From: Litorilituus lipolyticus
GTDB taxonomy: Bacteria > Pseudomonadota > Gammaproteobacteria > Enterobacterales > Alteromonadaceae
Direction of reading: 5' to 3'
Length of the DNA: 64,000 nt
Assembly (NCBI RefSeq): GCF_006439335.1
Contig: NZ_SAWY01000007.1
Span: 62,001-126,000 of the forward strand
The notes beneath the pieces are model-generated. The model saw nothing but the letters and a program-made list of their open reading frames with translations. It was not told where the DNA came from and did not search any database. Positions 45,925-55,799 of the stretch are shown piece by piece. Each line of letters opens with the position of its first letter. The first letter of the stretch is position 1. The translations under genes and the position numbers were made by a program.

Positions 45925-48075
45925 TTACCTTTTTTTAGGATTGAGCTCATTCCACTTTTTGAGCCAAATAGTTAATTCATCAGGCACAATACCAGTATAA
46001 ACTTCTTCCCCTTGAGCAATACTACCACCCATTTTTTTATAAGCATCAAGTGCAACAGCATCACTTAAATCTGTTCCAATGAGTGGCAGCTTCATAGTTC
46101 TGCTCAAGTTTACCAAAGAATTAATAATCGCTTTATCAACACGATTGTCATCACTTTCTGCAAGAGCCTGACAATTAATTTTAACTTGTTGAACCGCCAT
46201 TTTTCTCAAATAACGTAATGACTCATAACTACCAGAAAAGCCAGAGATTGCAATTGAAATCTCTAGGGCTCTTAATTGGCCAATAATGGCTTTCGCCCTG
46301 TCAGTCGCCTCAAGTATCGCTTCTTCTGCTAACTCAATAACTAAGTACTTTCCTAAAATATGAAACCTCTCCATCAACGTTTCAATATATTCCACCAAAT
46401 CAACTTCAAGTAAAGAATCACTCGTTAAGGTAACAGATACAGTGTAGTAATAACCTTTTTGATGAAGAGAATATAACACTTTAAAAGCTTGGGATAACAT
46501 TTGCTTAGTAAGAAGGTAAACATCGCCGCTGTGCTCAGCCACAAGAATAAACTCTTCAAGCTCTAGAGGTCGGTTTTCGTTTTCATACCAATGAACTTTT
46601 AATTGCAATCCATAGATTTCAGCCTCATTGATATTTATTTGTGGCTGTAAGTACCAAAATAAATTTTCATCGTGAATATCTGCTTTAAGCAATTCCATTC
46701 TTGATAATTGCTGTTGTGTATAAAGCAAGCTTTCACTATCAAAATAGCTAATCATCCGTTGTTTATTCATGCTGGTTAATAAGGCATCTTCGGCGTACGA
46801 TATTAAATCATTTACATTACTGCCGTCTTCACCTGAAATGGAAACACCAAAGGCTAGTTTAAAATTTAACGAAAAACTTTTAAAAGACATAGCACTAGGT
46901 ACGCTATCAGCTAAGTCCTGACATAACTCATTAATTGCATAGTGTGCCTCATGTTCCGTATTAGCAAGATCAAAGACCACCAAAAAGTTTAATCCCTGTA
47001 ACCGAGCCATCCTTATTGCTTCTGGATTATAACCAAATCTCAACAAATCTTGATTGCCAGAGGCTTGTTGCTGTAAGCAATAAGCTAATTGCGACAGTAA
47101 AATATCAGAATTTCGATGACCTAATACATTGTTTACTTGCTGAAAATTAACCGGATTAAAAATAACTACGGCGTATCGTTTATTGTGATCTTTCGCTAAT
47201 TTATCCTCGAATATCTGGAACGCCTGTTGAGCCATAGGCAAATTAGTTGCTGGATCTAAGCTATAGTGAAATAGTTCTTCACTACTGAGCTTTTCATTGC
47301 TTTGAGAGCCTTTTAGTAGCAGCAATATATTTTGCATTAATAACCAACAGCCATTGGCTAAAGTGACCACATAGCTTAACAGTAATGCTATCACCACCCA
47401 GTAGTAACTGGAAATACCATTTATATATAACCCTAACGTTAAGGCAAAGGCACTATGAAGAATAAATTGAATCATTAAACGAGAAAATACCGTGTAATCT
47501 TTCTCAGCAACGTTTTTCAACGACACGGCTTGGGTAAAACTCACCAGTAAAACTGCGCCAGCATAAAGGCCAAAACTAAAAGCAGCATTGGTAACTGCTA
47601 ACTCTATAAACCACAGTGCGACAAGGAAAATAGCTATCAAAACTTTAATGCCATGTATAAACCAAGTCACAAGTGATTTACGCTGGCAAACGACACCCAA
47701 AGCTAAACTGTCATCTCGTTCACTCGCCAATGGCCACAAACAAACTAAAGCAATATAAACACTCGCTGCAGATAAACTCAGCTGTAATTGAAATGAATGC
47801 TCGAGCACTTGCCCAAAGAAAAAGACAAAAATGGCTAAGGTTATGGCAGCTAAATATTGCCATTTAATTGATACAAGATTTCGCATTAACACAGCGAATA
47901 ATAATACAGGTAAGCTAATACCTAAAATAAAGGCAATATTAAATTCGGTATAAGAAAAAGAAGCAGAAGTTGACGCAAGGGTTGGAAAACAAAGCACCAT
48001 AAAAAGAAAACAGAGAGACTTAACTAATCCCTGTAATTGTTTAACGCTTTTACTAGTAAAGTTAAAACAGCTCAT
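45925..48075 (-). CDS. Membrane protein with degenerate GGDEF and EAL domains
   Basis: The protein (about 716 residues from ATG 48075; the frame opens at a TTG at 48144) has many membrane helices (to about residue 250), then a GGDEF-fold and an EAL-fold domain. Both look catalytically dead. Where GGDEF should be it reads LQGLNFLVV, with an insertion before it. The EAL motif is LQLKVHW, and the DDFGTG loop is replaced by SGFSGSYESLRYL. Folds are supported by VNNVLGHRNSDILLSQLA and by VIELAEEAI. Such proteins usually act as binding or regulatory partners. It starts just after the haem-type chemoreceptor stop (5 or 74 bases, depending on the start used), so the two are probably one operon. Confidence 0.82.
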   Translation of the reverse strand: MSCFNFTSKSVKQLQGLVKSLCFLFMVLCFPTLASTSASFSYTEFNIAFILGISLPVLLFAVLMRNLVSIKWQYLAAITLAIFVFFFGQVLEHSFQLQLSLSAASVYIALVCLWPLASERDDSLALGVVCQRKSLVTWFIHGIKVLIAIFLVALWFIELAVTNAAFSFGLYAGAVLLVSFTQAVSLKNVAEKDYTVFSRLMIQFILHSAFALTLGLYINGISSYYWVVIALLLSYVVTLANGCWLLMQNILLLLKGSQSNEKLSSEELFHYSLDPATNLPMAQQAFQIFEDKLAKDHNKRYAVVIFNPVNFQQVNNVLGHRNSDILLSQLAYCLQQQASGNQDLLRFGYNPEAIRMARLQGLNFLVVFDLANTEHEAHYAINELCQDLADSVPSAMSFKSFSLNFKLAFGVSISGEDGSNVNDLISYAEDALLTSMNKQRMISYFDSESLLYTQQQLSRMELLKADIHDENLFWYLQPQININEAEIYGLQLKVHWYENENRPLELEEFILVAEHSGDVYLLTKQMLSQAFKVLYSLHQKGYYYTVSVTLTSDSLLEVDLVEYIETLMERFHILGKYLVIELAEEAILEATDRAKAIIGQLRALEISIAISGFSGSYESLRYLRKMAVQQVKINCQALAESDDNRVDKAIINSLVNLSRTMKLPLIGTDLSDAVALDAYKKMGGSIAQGEEVYTGIVPDELTIWLKKWNELNPKKR

Positions 48076-48149
48076 ATTGAAAAATATTTGGTTTAATACA
48101 CTATGTAGACTATTAAATATCAGCTGTTTTGAACAAGAATGCAAGTGAG

Positions 48150-49757
48150 CTACAATTTAAACTTAGCTAATTGAACATTTAATTCATAGGCCAATGCAAG
48201 TAATTGCTCACTAATCTCTTTACCTCGAATAGCATCCTCACTAGACTTTTCCGCTACATTACTGATAGAAACAACATTCATGTTGATTTCATCAGCCGCC
48301 AAGTTTTGTTGTTTTGCAGCACTAGAGATTTGACAATTAAGCTCATCCAACTCTCTAATTTCTTCACTAATATTAACAAGTAGGTTAGCTACATTCGCAA
48401 CATCATCCGCTTTTTCATTAGCCTGCTGACTAACCTCGTTCATCGAATCAACAGCGCCTTGAGCCCCTACTTGTAAAGTGCTAATAGTGGCGTTTATTTG
48501 CTCGATTGATTCACGGGTTCGATTTGCTAATGAACGGACTTCATCTGCAACAACAGCAAAGCCTCGCCCTTGCTCTCCAGCTCGTGCCGCTTCAATAGCC
48601 GCATTAAGCGCTAACAGGTTAGTTTGCTCTGCAATAGCAGTTATGACTTCTAAAACAGAGCCGACTTCATTGGTTTTACTACTCAGCTCAGTGATCATAT
48701 CGGTATTTTCATTTACCTTATCACGTAGCTCATTTATTCCTTTTTTAGCTTGCTCAACTAGTGCTAAACCTTGTGACGCCCTTTCATTTGCTGTGACTGA
48801 TTTATCGGCGGCACTTTGAGTATTGTGTTGCACTTCATTCGCTGACGCATCGAGTTCATTGATTGCCGCCGCAACAGAGTCGGTGCCATTTTTCTGCTCT
48901 AAAACGGCAGAACGCGTTAAAGAGGAGATTTCATCAACGTTTTTAGCTGACTCGATTAGTTGTTCAGTTGCGCCAGAAATTGAGATAAAGCTTTGCTTAA
49001 ACTTCGCCATCATATTATTTAACGCAGAACTAACGGCTCCTAACTCATCATCATGATAAACAGTGATTTGTTTATTTAAATCTAAATCTTTCTCTACAGT
49101 TTGAATGGTTTTGCTTAATCTTTTTAAACGAACAAAAATCAGCTTTTTCAAAATTAAACTTAATGCAACAAAGCAAATAAGGGTGATAACCAGTTGTAAA
49201 ATAGTCGCTTGTGTTATTGAGCTAGCAATATCACTATCAACACGAGATAAGTCATAGGTAAGTTTTACCGCACCTAACACTTGGTTTTCTTCGACTTGAT
49301 GGCAGTTTAAACAGTTAGTACCACGATAGTCTTTACTAGCCTTAATCGGCATAATAAAGCTCATCATTCGCTTACCGTCCTGAGAGAACTGCTCAAAAGC
49401 TTTTTGTCCGGCTAAGCCTTCTTGCTCAAATGAGCTTTTAGCACTTTGATCGGCATGCCCGGTACCAAAAACTTTATTTAACGAAGCTGAGCGTAATATT
49501 CTTGCTTCAACGATATCATCTTGGCTGAGGATTTTATCTTGTATTAACTGTCTGTTAGCTATAGTGCCTGTTAACATCATGGTATTAACAGAGTCAAAAT
49601 AATTTAACGCTAAGCTCTCTAAATTACGCTCAACAAAGTGTTCAGCTAACTTCTTTTCATCATCATAAAAAAAGAAGATGGTTGTACTTAAAAATACGAC
49701 ACCAATTAGCGTAAATGCTAAATTTATTTTTTTAGCTAACGACAACTGCAACAACAT
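48150..49757 (-). CDS. Methyl-accepting chemotaxis protein with a periplasmic c-type haem motif
   Basis: The 535-residue chemoreceptor has membrane helices at about 12-31 and 183-206, a periplasmic sensor between them, HAMP, and a signalling domain with the tip [20 protein letters not shown]. The sensor contains CLNCH (Cys149, Cys152, His153), the c-type haem attachment motif, following [18 protein letters not shown] single covalent haem would make it a redox, oxygen or nitric oxide sensor, as reported for some Geobacter receptors; here that is inferred from the motif. A GGGGG ribosome site precedes the ATG. It is followed closely by the degenerate GGDEF-EAL gene, suggesting shared signalling. 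Confidence 0.9.
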   Translation of the reverse strand: MLLQLSLAKKINLAFTLIGVVFLSTTIFFFYDDEKKLAEHFVERNLESLALNYFDSVNTMMLTGTIANRQLIQDKILSQDDIVEARILRSASLNKVFGTGHADQSAKSSFEQEGLAGQKAFEQFSQDGKRMMSFIMPIKASKDYRGTNCLNCHQVEENQVLGAVKLTYDLSRVDSDIASSITQATILQLVITLICFVALSLILKKLIFVRLKRLSKTIQTVEKDLDLNKQITVYHDDELGAVSSALNNMMAKFKQSFISISGATEQLIESAKNVDEISSLTRSAVLEQKNGTDSVAAAINELDASANEVQHNTQSAADKSVTANERASQGLALVEQAKKGINELRDKVNENTDMITELSSKTNEVGSVLEVITAIAEQTNLLALNAAIEAARAGEQGRGFAVVADEVRSLANRTRESIEQINATISTLQVGAQGAVDSMNEVSQQANEKADDVANVANLLVNISEEIRELDELNCQISSAAKQQNLAADEINMNVVSISNVAEKSSEDAIRGKEISEQLLALAYELNVQLAKFKL

Positions 49758-49899
49758 AAAACCCCCATGTAATCAACCAAATTTATTATAGATTTATTGG
49801 TTGGTTTCTCCATTTAGAAACTTCTTCAGATTCACTCCATTCTATATAGCTTTTATGCACATGTTATAAGTATTTATCTCTTTATTGATCTAAACGGCA

Positions 49900-52800
49900 T
49901 TAGTGCTCAAAGTAAAAGGCATCACGCTTATGATCATAATTGCCCACTTCATTCATCGTTTCAGCGTTATATAAACGACCATTAACCATAGTAAATACAA
50001 CATTATCTGTTAAGCGAATATCTTTGGATACATCACCATCGATTACCACTAAGTCTGCCAATTTACCTACTTTTATAGAGCCTAGTTGCTTTGATAAACC
50101 TAATGTTTTTGCTGGAGATATAGTTGCTGTTTTTAATGCTTCTAAAGGAGTCATACCACCTTGCGCCATCATCCATATTTCCCAGTGCATCGCTAAACCT
50201 TCGCGTTGACCATGCCCACCAGCATTCACTTTAATACCTAGATCTTGTAGCTCTTTAGCGCCTTTTGCCACATTGATATGGTTATAGTGATGATGTGGAG
50301 CTTTGCTTCTTCTCATTGCTCGGGGATCTAAATACTCACTTGGAACAAATTTGCTCAATCTAGGGTGTAACCAAACATCGGTTTTATCATACCAATAGTG
50401 CTCCCCCCAAATACCACCATAAGCGACACCTAATGTTGGTGTGTAAGCCATTTCTGATTGAGACCATAATTGCTTAATATCATCGTAAATTTTTGCCACA
50501 GGAATTGAATGTTCTAAAGTAGTATGGCCATCAACAACCATAGTTAAATTATGTTGTAATAAAGACCCACCTTCTGGCACAACTAACATATTTAAGTCAC
50601 GTGCGGCTTGAATAAACTGTTGTCTTTGATTACGACGAGGCTGATTGTAACTTTTAACACTAAATGCGCCCGCAGCTTTTAATCGTTCTACATGAAAACT
50701 AGCGTCATCTAAACTATCAACATGGGAAGTATAACCTGGTAAGGTCGCACCATATAAAATAGTACCGGTAGAGTATAATCTTGGCGCAACTATTTTACCG
50801 GCTTTTTGCATTTCACTGGCTGCAAAAAACTCAGTGGTGTCATTTGATGGATCATGAATTGTAGTAACGCCAAAAGCTAAGCTTGCATAGTTTTTCCAAT
50901 TCTGTTGCGGGATGATTTCATTTTGTCCTTGTGAACCATGAGCATGGGCATCAATAAAGCCTGGCACAATGCTCTTTCCTTTAATATCAACCTTTTTCGC
51001 TGAACTTGGTATGTTAACTTCACCTTGTTCACCTACTGCTATTATTTTATTCCCCTCAACTAGCACAACACCATTTTCAAAAATATTTTCACCTTCCATG
51101 GTAATGACTTTACCACCAACAAAAGCAATAAGACCCGATGGTATGTCCACTTTTTTCTGATAAGCTAAGTTCGTCTTTTTGATTGTGTCGTCTTGACTTT
51201 TTTCATCAAGCTCACCCTCTAATATATCAAATAAGCCTTTGATATTGCTTTGATATAAGGTCGCGCCTAAGTTCCAGTACAACTGATCTGATTTTTTGTT
51301 CCAGCTTATACCTTCACCTGCTCTGTTGGATAATTTTTTAATTGGTAAATTTTTAGCTTTTGGACCAATATCAATAACATCACCACGTTCAATCAACGGG
51401 GTAACAAAAACATTAAATCGCTCTGCAAACGCTAAGTACTTTCCATTTGGAGATACTCTATATTCTGTCGCGAATTTTCCTTGATATAATTTCTGCTCTT
51501 TCTGCGTTTGAATATCAACACTCACTAAATGTGGTTTTTTACCTGAACGAAGTACATATATTTTATTATTGGTTGAACCAAAATGAGGTTTCACGCCACG
51601 CTCAGTAATCAATTTAGCTTTCGTCTTTTTAGATTCACCTTTAGCTGACACCAGATAAACACCTTGATTTAAGCCCCATTTAGGATCAGTGATAAAACCA
51701 CCTTTCACTTTGCGATAAACAATCTGTTTACCATCAGGTGAAAAGCTTGGCTCAATATACTTTCCAGGCTCTTTAAGCAGCGATTTACTTTTTCCGCCTC
51801 GGGCAGAAATAACTCTAACCTGCCCTTGCTTTTCATCATTCCAAGTAACATAGACTATTTTCTTGCCATCTCTAGAAAAGCTCGGGTTTAGCTCAAAATG
51901 ACTATTCTGACGAGTCAGACGTTTTGCTTTCCCCCCTGATAATTTTCGTGTGTAAATATGCCCCATCGATTCAAAAACAACATATTTACCATCAGGTGAA
52001 ACCTCGACGTCGCGTAACATTTTAGTAGTAAAGCTGTCTTGTTCGATTTGTTGCTCAAAATGTAATGCTTTTTGAATCTTTTTGGTGGTTTTTACATGAA
52101 ACTCAATCGTCTTAGCTTGTTTATCACCTAAAGATAATCGCTTTATTTTGCCATCATCCCAGAAAACTAAACCATCACTTTCAGGCAGCCAAGCAATAGT
52201 AGGATACACACCATGTATTGCCCATGTTTCTTGCATATCACGCTCTAGATCACTATATATTTTCTTTTCTTCACCGCTTTTAAGATCATATAAATAAAGA
52301 TTTGATTGAAAATCATCACGACTTATAAATGCTAAATACCGACCATCAGGAGAAGGCGTTGGCCTTATTGCACCACCTTTCCCTGATATAACCGTGGTAA
52401 TTTCGCCTGTAGCGAGCTCTAAGCGTTTTATTTTATAAATGCCTTTAATTGAGTCTTTTGAATAATGAAATGTTTTCCCCGGCGTTGCATCTTGAGAGAA
52501 ATATACATACTTTCCATCATGCGAAAAGCTCGCTTCTCCTAAATCTTTTTGTTCATTAGCTCTTTTAGTTAATTTGACACCTTTACCGCCAGTCTTATGG
52601 TATAACCAAACTTCTCCTGCTCCCAATGAACGAGTTCCGGTAAAGTGTTTACGACCAACTAGGTATTCGCTATCAGGTGACCACGAAGGACTATTTAATA
52701 AACGGAATGTTTCATTCGTTACTGCCTTTGCATTTGTTCCATCACGATTCATTACCCATAAGTTATCACCACCACCTTGATCCGAAGTAAAAGCAATATA

Positions 52801-53139
52801 CTTACCATCAGGACTAAACCTAGGCTGCATCTGCCAAGCAATATCAGTCATTAATGGTTTTGCTTCGCCACCATCCATTGGCAGTAAATAAATATCACCA
52901 AGCAAATCAAATACAATTTGATTGCCATCAGGGCTAACATCAACATTCATCCAAGTGCCTGAATTAACATCAATGCTGGCAGATTTAAATTCTCCCTGAG
53001 GAGCATTGACAGACCATGAGTTTTTATCTGCCTCACCATCTTTTTTAGCCGCATTTGAGCCTTTCTCAGTTGCATTAATTTGAAAGGAAAGCGCTATTAG
53101 AAACAATGTACCTAACACTTTTTGGAAAAAAGTTGTCAT
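49900..53139 (-). CDS. Exported beta-propeller-amidohydrolase fusion protein
   Basis: The 1079-residue protein has a signal peptide (1-23), a TolB/WD40-like propeller region (about 45-650) with repeated FSPDGKYIAF-like motifs (for example PSPDGRYLAFISRDD and FSPDGKQIVY), and a C-terminal amidohydrolase (about 675-1065). The latter shows SIVPGFIDAHAHGSQ with the metal HxH pair, the STGTILYGA segment, VNAGGHGQREGLAMHWE, and the closing LADLVVIDGDVSKDI. This fusion is common in marine gammaproteobacteria and Bacteroidetes; the substrate, possibly a peptide or cyclic amide, is not known. It is a single gene with its own leader. Confidence 0.88.
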   Translation of the reverse strand: MTTFFQKVLGTLFLIALSFQINATEKGSNAAKKDGEADKNSWSVNAPQGEFKSASIDVNSGTWMNVDVSPDGNQIVFDLLGDIYLLPMDGGEAKPLMTDIAWQMQPRFSPDGKYIAFTSDQGGGDNLWVMNRDGTNAKAVTNETFRLLNSPSWSPDSEYLVGRKHFTGTRSLGAGEVWLYHKTGGKGVKLTKRANEQKDLGEASFSHDGKYVYFSQDATPGKTFHYSKDSIKGIYKIKRLELATGEITTVISGKGGAIRPTPSPDGRYLAFISRDDFQSNLYLYDLKSGEEKKIYSDLERDMQETWAIHGVYPTIAWLPESDGLVFWDDGKIKRLSLGDKQAKTIEFHVKTTKKIQKALHFEQQIEQDSFTTKMLRDVEVSPDGKYVVFESMGHIYTRKLSGGKAKRLTRQNSHFELNPSFSRDGKKIVYVTWNDEKQGQVRVISARGGKSKSLLKEPGKYIEPSFSPDGKQIVYRKVKGGFITDPKWGLNQGVYLVSAKGESKKTKAKLITERGVKPHFGSTNNKIYVLRSGKKPHLVSVDIQTQKEQKLYQGKFATEYRVSPNGKYLAFAERFNVFVTPLIERGDVIDIGPKAKNLPIKKLSNRAGEGISWNKKSDQLYWNLGATLYQSNIKGLFDILEGELDEKSQDDTIKKTNLAYQKKVDIPSGLIAFVGGKVITMEGENIFENGVVLVEGNKIIAVGEQGEVNIPSSAKKVDIKGKSIVPGFIDAHAHGSQGQNEIIPQQNWKNYASLAFGVTTIHDPSNDTTEFFAASEMQKAGKIVAPRLYSTGTILYGATLPGYTSHVDSLDDASFHVERLKAAGAFSVKSYNQPRRNQRQQFIQAARDLNMLVVPEGGSLLQHNLTMVVDGHTTLEHSIPVAKIYDDIKQLWSQSEMAYTPTLGVAYGGIWGEHYWYDKTDVWLHPRLSKFVPSEYLDPRAMRRSKAPHHHYNHINVAKGAKELQDLGIKVNAGGHGQREGLAMHWEIWMMAQGGMTPLEALKTATISPAKTLGLSKQLGSIKVGKLADLVVIDGDVSKDIRLTDNVVFTMVNGRLYNAETMNEVGNYDHKRDAFYFEH

Positions 53140-53199
53140 ATTTTAAGCCTCTTATTCAAAGGGGGGATTAGATGAATCTTGATTATAGAGTAGATGAAA

Positions 53200-53766
53200 C
53201 TATTTGCTGTTCGCTGCTTTTTTTATTAACAACTGTTTGCTAGCTACATCGTTAGCAGAAATAATAACTTTACTCTGCTCTTCATGCAAAATAAGTAGCG
53301 CTTCGACTAATGAAATAAAGCCATTTAAGTTATTTGCAGACCAAAAGCGCTTTGTTTGCTTTTCATTTTTTAAAAGCTTAATAAACTCTTTAAATGTTTT
53401 TTCATCACAATTATCAAAACATTTCTTACTTATGCTTTGCAACCTGCCTTTACCTTTCAAACAATCACGAAAAATTGCTGCATAATTATTCACCATTGGT
53501 GAAATCAGCTCATAATAATGAATTAAAGCATCATTCTGCTGCTCTTGAGCTCTTTCTTTTAAACGAATTAATCTGTTTTTGGCAAACTCTTCATTCTTTG
53601 TTGCTAAAAGCGCCATAGAGTCCACTAGACCTTTATTTTCTTTCAATGTTGAGCTGGTCTCTCGCTTTTGACCAATAATGATACGCTGAAACTTTTCAGC
53701 TCTTAGAAAAAAGTACGCACTTATAATGACAAAAAGTACCGTTATAGAGAGGACAAAAAACATCAT
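53200..53766 (-). CDS. Single-pass membrane protein of unknown function
   Basis: I do not recognise this 188-residue protein. It has an N-terminal membrane helix (FVLSITVLFVIISAYFFL, 4-21) and then a charged, largely helical cytoplasmic or periplasmic part with a likely coiled coil (about 40-90). A small cysteine pair, CFDNC, lies at about 116-120. It starts eight bases after the stop of the TPR-GGDEF-like gene, so the two are very likely one operon and may work together. No ortholog can be named from sequence alone. Confidence 0.72.
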   Translation of the reverse strand: MMFFVLSITVLFVIISAYFFLRAEKFQRIIIGQKRETSSTLKENKGLVDSMALLATKNEEFAKNRLIRLKERAQEQQNDALIHYYELISPMVNNYAAIFRDCLKGKGRLQSISKKCFDNCDEKTFKEFIKLLKNEKQTKRFWSANNLNGFISLVEALLILHEEQSKVIISANDVASKQLLIKKAANSK

Positions 53767-53774
53767 GTCACCTT

Positions 53775-55664
53775 TTATAGCTCTTCTGCTTCAGTTAATT
53801 TGGCTAAAAACATATAAGGATCTATATCTTTAAAGCTAGGGGTTTTAATCGCATACCTACTCAATATTGAAAAGTCACCAATACTGGGAATAAACCTCAG
53901 TTGCAATGCTTTGGATAGTTTATCAACTTTTTGAGTAATATCATCTTCATTTTGGTATTCAAACAGTAATAAATATTCACCCCGATTCAATATACCTGCA
54001 CAATCAAACTCATCTAGATGTTCAGATATTACTTGTGCAATATCCTTACCCACCTCATTAAGAATAGATTTTTTATTGAATCGAAACTCTAATTCCTGCC
54101 AATTTTCAATAGTAAAGTAAACCACTGTAATTGGGTATTGATGTAGACGAGCTTTTTTATAAAGTAATTGATATGTATGCTTAGTTTGCATGGATTTTAA
54201 AAAGAAGTTGGTTGGGTTTTCAGCTTCTTGATACACCAAAGATATTCGCTTTGCTCTTATGCTAAGATAGAAAAACATCAACGTAATCATCAATAAAAAG
54301 CAAACAAAGGATAAAATCAAAATTATGCGCTGTTGTTTTTGATATTTGTTAGCAAAGCTGGTACTTAATTCACTTTCTTCAGCCATTTTTATCGTCAATT
54401 CTCTTGCTTGTTCTAATGATTGTCGTTTTTCAAGGCTATTATTTACCTTTGAAAGAGAAAAGTAATAAGGTGTCGTTGCTATATTTTGACTTTGTTGATT
54501 TTTCTTTTGAAGGAGTATGCTGTATTTTTCTTGCCACAAAAATGCTTGTTTAAAATTGTTTTTATTGAAATGCATTTGAGCAACCATTTGATAAAAATCA
54601 ATAAACTCAAGTTTCATTTCACTTTCTTTAATTAGAGCCTGGAGTTCATCTAAAATGTTATAAGCTTGTTCAAGTTGGTATGCATTAAATTTAATTTTTG
54701 CTATATAGATTGCGGTTTCAATATATGATGAGGTTACATTCTTTTGCTTAAAAGTGTCATTTGCACTTTCTAATTCCACCAATGCCTTATTGAATTCGTT
54801 TTGCATAAATAACACAATACCTAACCCTTGCTGAGCATATGCAACACTAATATCAGCTTCTTTATCCCTTGCAAACCTCTTTGCTTCCCAAAAATGATTG
54901 TATGCTTCATCTAGGCGCATCAAAGACAAATTTGCTTGCGCTAATCGCATATAGGTTTGATCAATATTTGCGGTGCGTGACAGTTCGTACCTTAAGGTTA
55001 AGATTTTATTCTGCATAGTCAGCGAGGTATGAAAATCACCTAGGGCTTGATAAGCCGTAGCTAGGATAGTTAACAACTCAATATGCTCAGAAAAAACTTT
55101 ATTTGATGAAATACTTAACTCTACTTGCTTCAAGTCGGCTAATGTTTTTTGATGCTGACCCAACATAGCGAAAGCCACACTACGATACCCTAAAGCGAAA
55201 AGACTATATTTAATATTCTTAATTGCACCACTTTGAATAACAGCCTGTTCAGCGACATGTAATAAATCTTTATATTGCTTTTTTGCCACATAAACTTCCG
55301 CTAACTTTAACGTTAAGCATAATCTTATTTTAGTGTGCGAAGTATTCACGGCAAGGCCGTCGAGAGCAAATTGATAAGCTTTTTCTATGTCCCCTTCATT
55401 AGTCGCAACATCAGCGAGTAACAAAAATAGTTTGGCGATGATATCACTTGGATATTGATGCTTATTAGGGATTATTTTCTTTGAAAGAGATGTGATCTGT
55501 TCTTCTTTGAGCTCTTCTTTATCTTTTGCTAAATACAAAGCGACCTGATCAATGAGCAAGGTTTGCTCATTAGCTTTAATTTGCTCAGAGAAAACAGGTG
55601 AACAGTATAAAAAAACTAGCAAAAACAAAGCAAAAACGTATGTCTTAATCAAAAAAACCACCAA
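53775..55664 (-). CDS. Exported TPR protein with a degenerate GGDEF domain
   Basis: The 629-residue protein has a signal peptide (1-26, ending VFS), a long periplasmic TPR array (about 30-400), one membrane helix (about 445-465, IILILSFVCFLLMITLMFFY) and a C-terminal cytoplasmic GGDEF-fold domain. The fold is visible in YPITVVYFTIENWQELEF and in LNEVGKDIAQVISEHLDEFD, but the signature reads LNRGEYLLLF, so GGDEF is replaced and cyclase activity is unlikely. TPR-membrane-GGDEF proteins are common in Alteromonadales. The first codon is TTG (55664) or GTG (55661); both have weak ribosome sites. It is divergent from the c-di-GMP riboswitch transcript and co-directional with the small membrane protein. 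Confidence 0.83.
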   Translation of the reverse strand: MVVFLIKTYVFALFLLVFLYCSPVFSEQIKANEQTLLIDQVALYLAKDKEELKEEQITSLSKKIIPNKHQYPSDIIAKLFLLLADVATNEGDIEKAYQFALDGLAVNTSHTKIRLCLTLKLAEVYVAKKQYKDLLHVAEQAVIQSGAIKNIKYSLFALGYRSVAFAMLGQHQKTLADLKQVELSISSNKVFSEHIELLTILATAYQALGDFHTSLTMQNKILTLRYELSRTANIDQTYMRLAQANLSLMRLDEAYNHFWEAKRFARDKEADISVAYAQQGLGIVLFMQNEFNKALVELESANDTFKQKNVTSSYIETAIYIAKIKFNAYQLEQAYNILDELQALIKESEMKLEFIDFYQMVAQMHFNKNNFKQAFLWQEKYSILLQKKNQQSQNIATTPYYFSLSKVNNSLEKRQSLEQARELTIKMAEESELSTSFANKYQKQQRIILILSFVCFLLMITLMFFYLSIRAKRISLVYQEAENPTNFFLKSMQTKHTYQLLYKKARLHQYPITVVYFTIENWQELEFRFNKKSILNEVGKDIAQVISEHLDEFDCAGILNRGEYLLLFEYQNEDDITQKVDKLSKALQLRFIPSIGDFSILSRYAIKTPSFKDIDPYMFLAKLTEAEEL

Positions 55665-55740
55665 AATATCACTTTTTTATATTCAGTAAAAACAACAAGT
55701 TAAAATAGTAATTCACAACTAATTAACGACATTAACCTTG

Positions 55741-55763
55741 TGTAAACTTTCTTTTAGTTTACA
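55741..55763. repeat. 8-bp inverted repeat overlapping the riboswitch promoter -35
   Basis: TGTAAACT (55741-55748) and AGTTTACA (55756-55763) are perfectly inverted with a 7-base spacer. The right arm contains the -35 box TTTACA. This position suits a repressor or activator site. The spacing (11 bases between TGTAAA and TTTACA) does not fit a TyrR box. Confidence 0.5.
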
Positions 55764-55785
55764 TCGTTTGCACATATCCTATAAT
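55758..55785 (+). promoter_or_regulatory. Sigma-70 promoter of the c-di-GMP riboswitch RNA
   Basis: TTTACA (55758-55763) and a perfect TATAAT (55780-55785) are 16 bases apart. The expected start is near 55792, about ten bases before the conserved riboswitch core, so the RNA would be made with a very short lead. Confidence 0.75.
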
Positions 55786-55799
55786 GAAGGTGAGTACTA

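Noticed and set aside
55741-55763. TyrR box (TGTAAA-N6-TTTACA) near the riboswitch promoter
   Set aside because: The spacing between TGTAAA and TTTACA is 11 bases, not 6.
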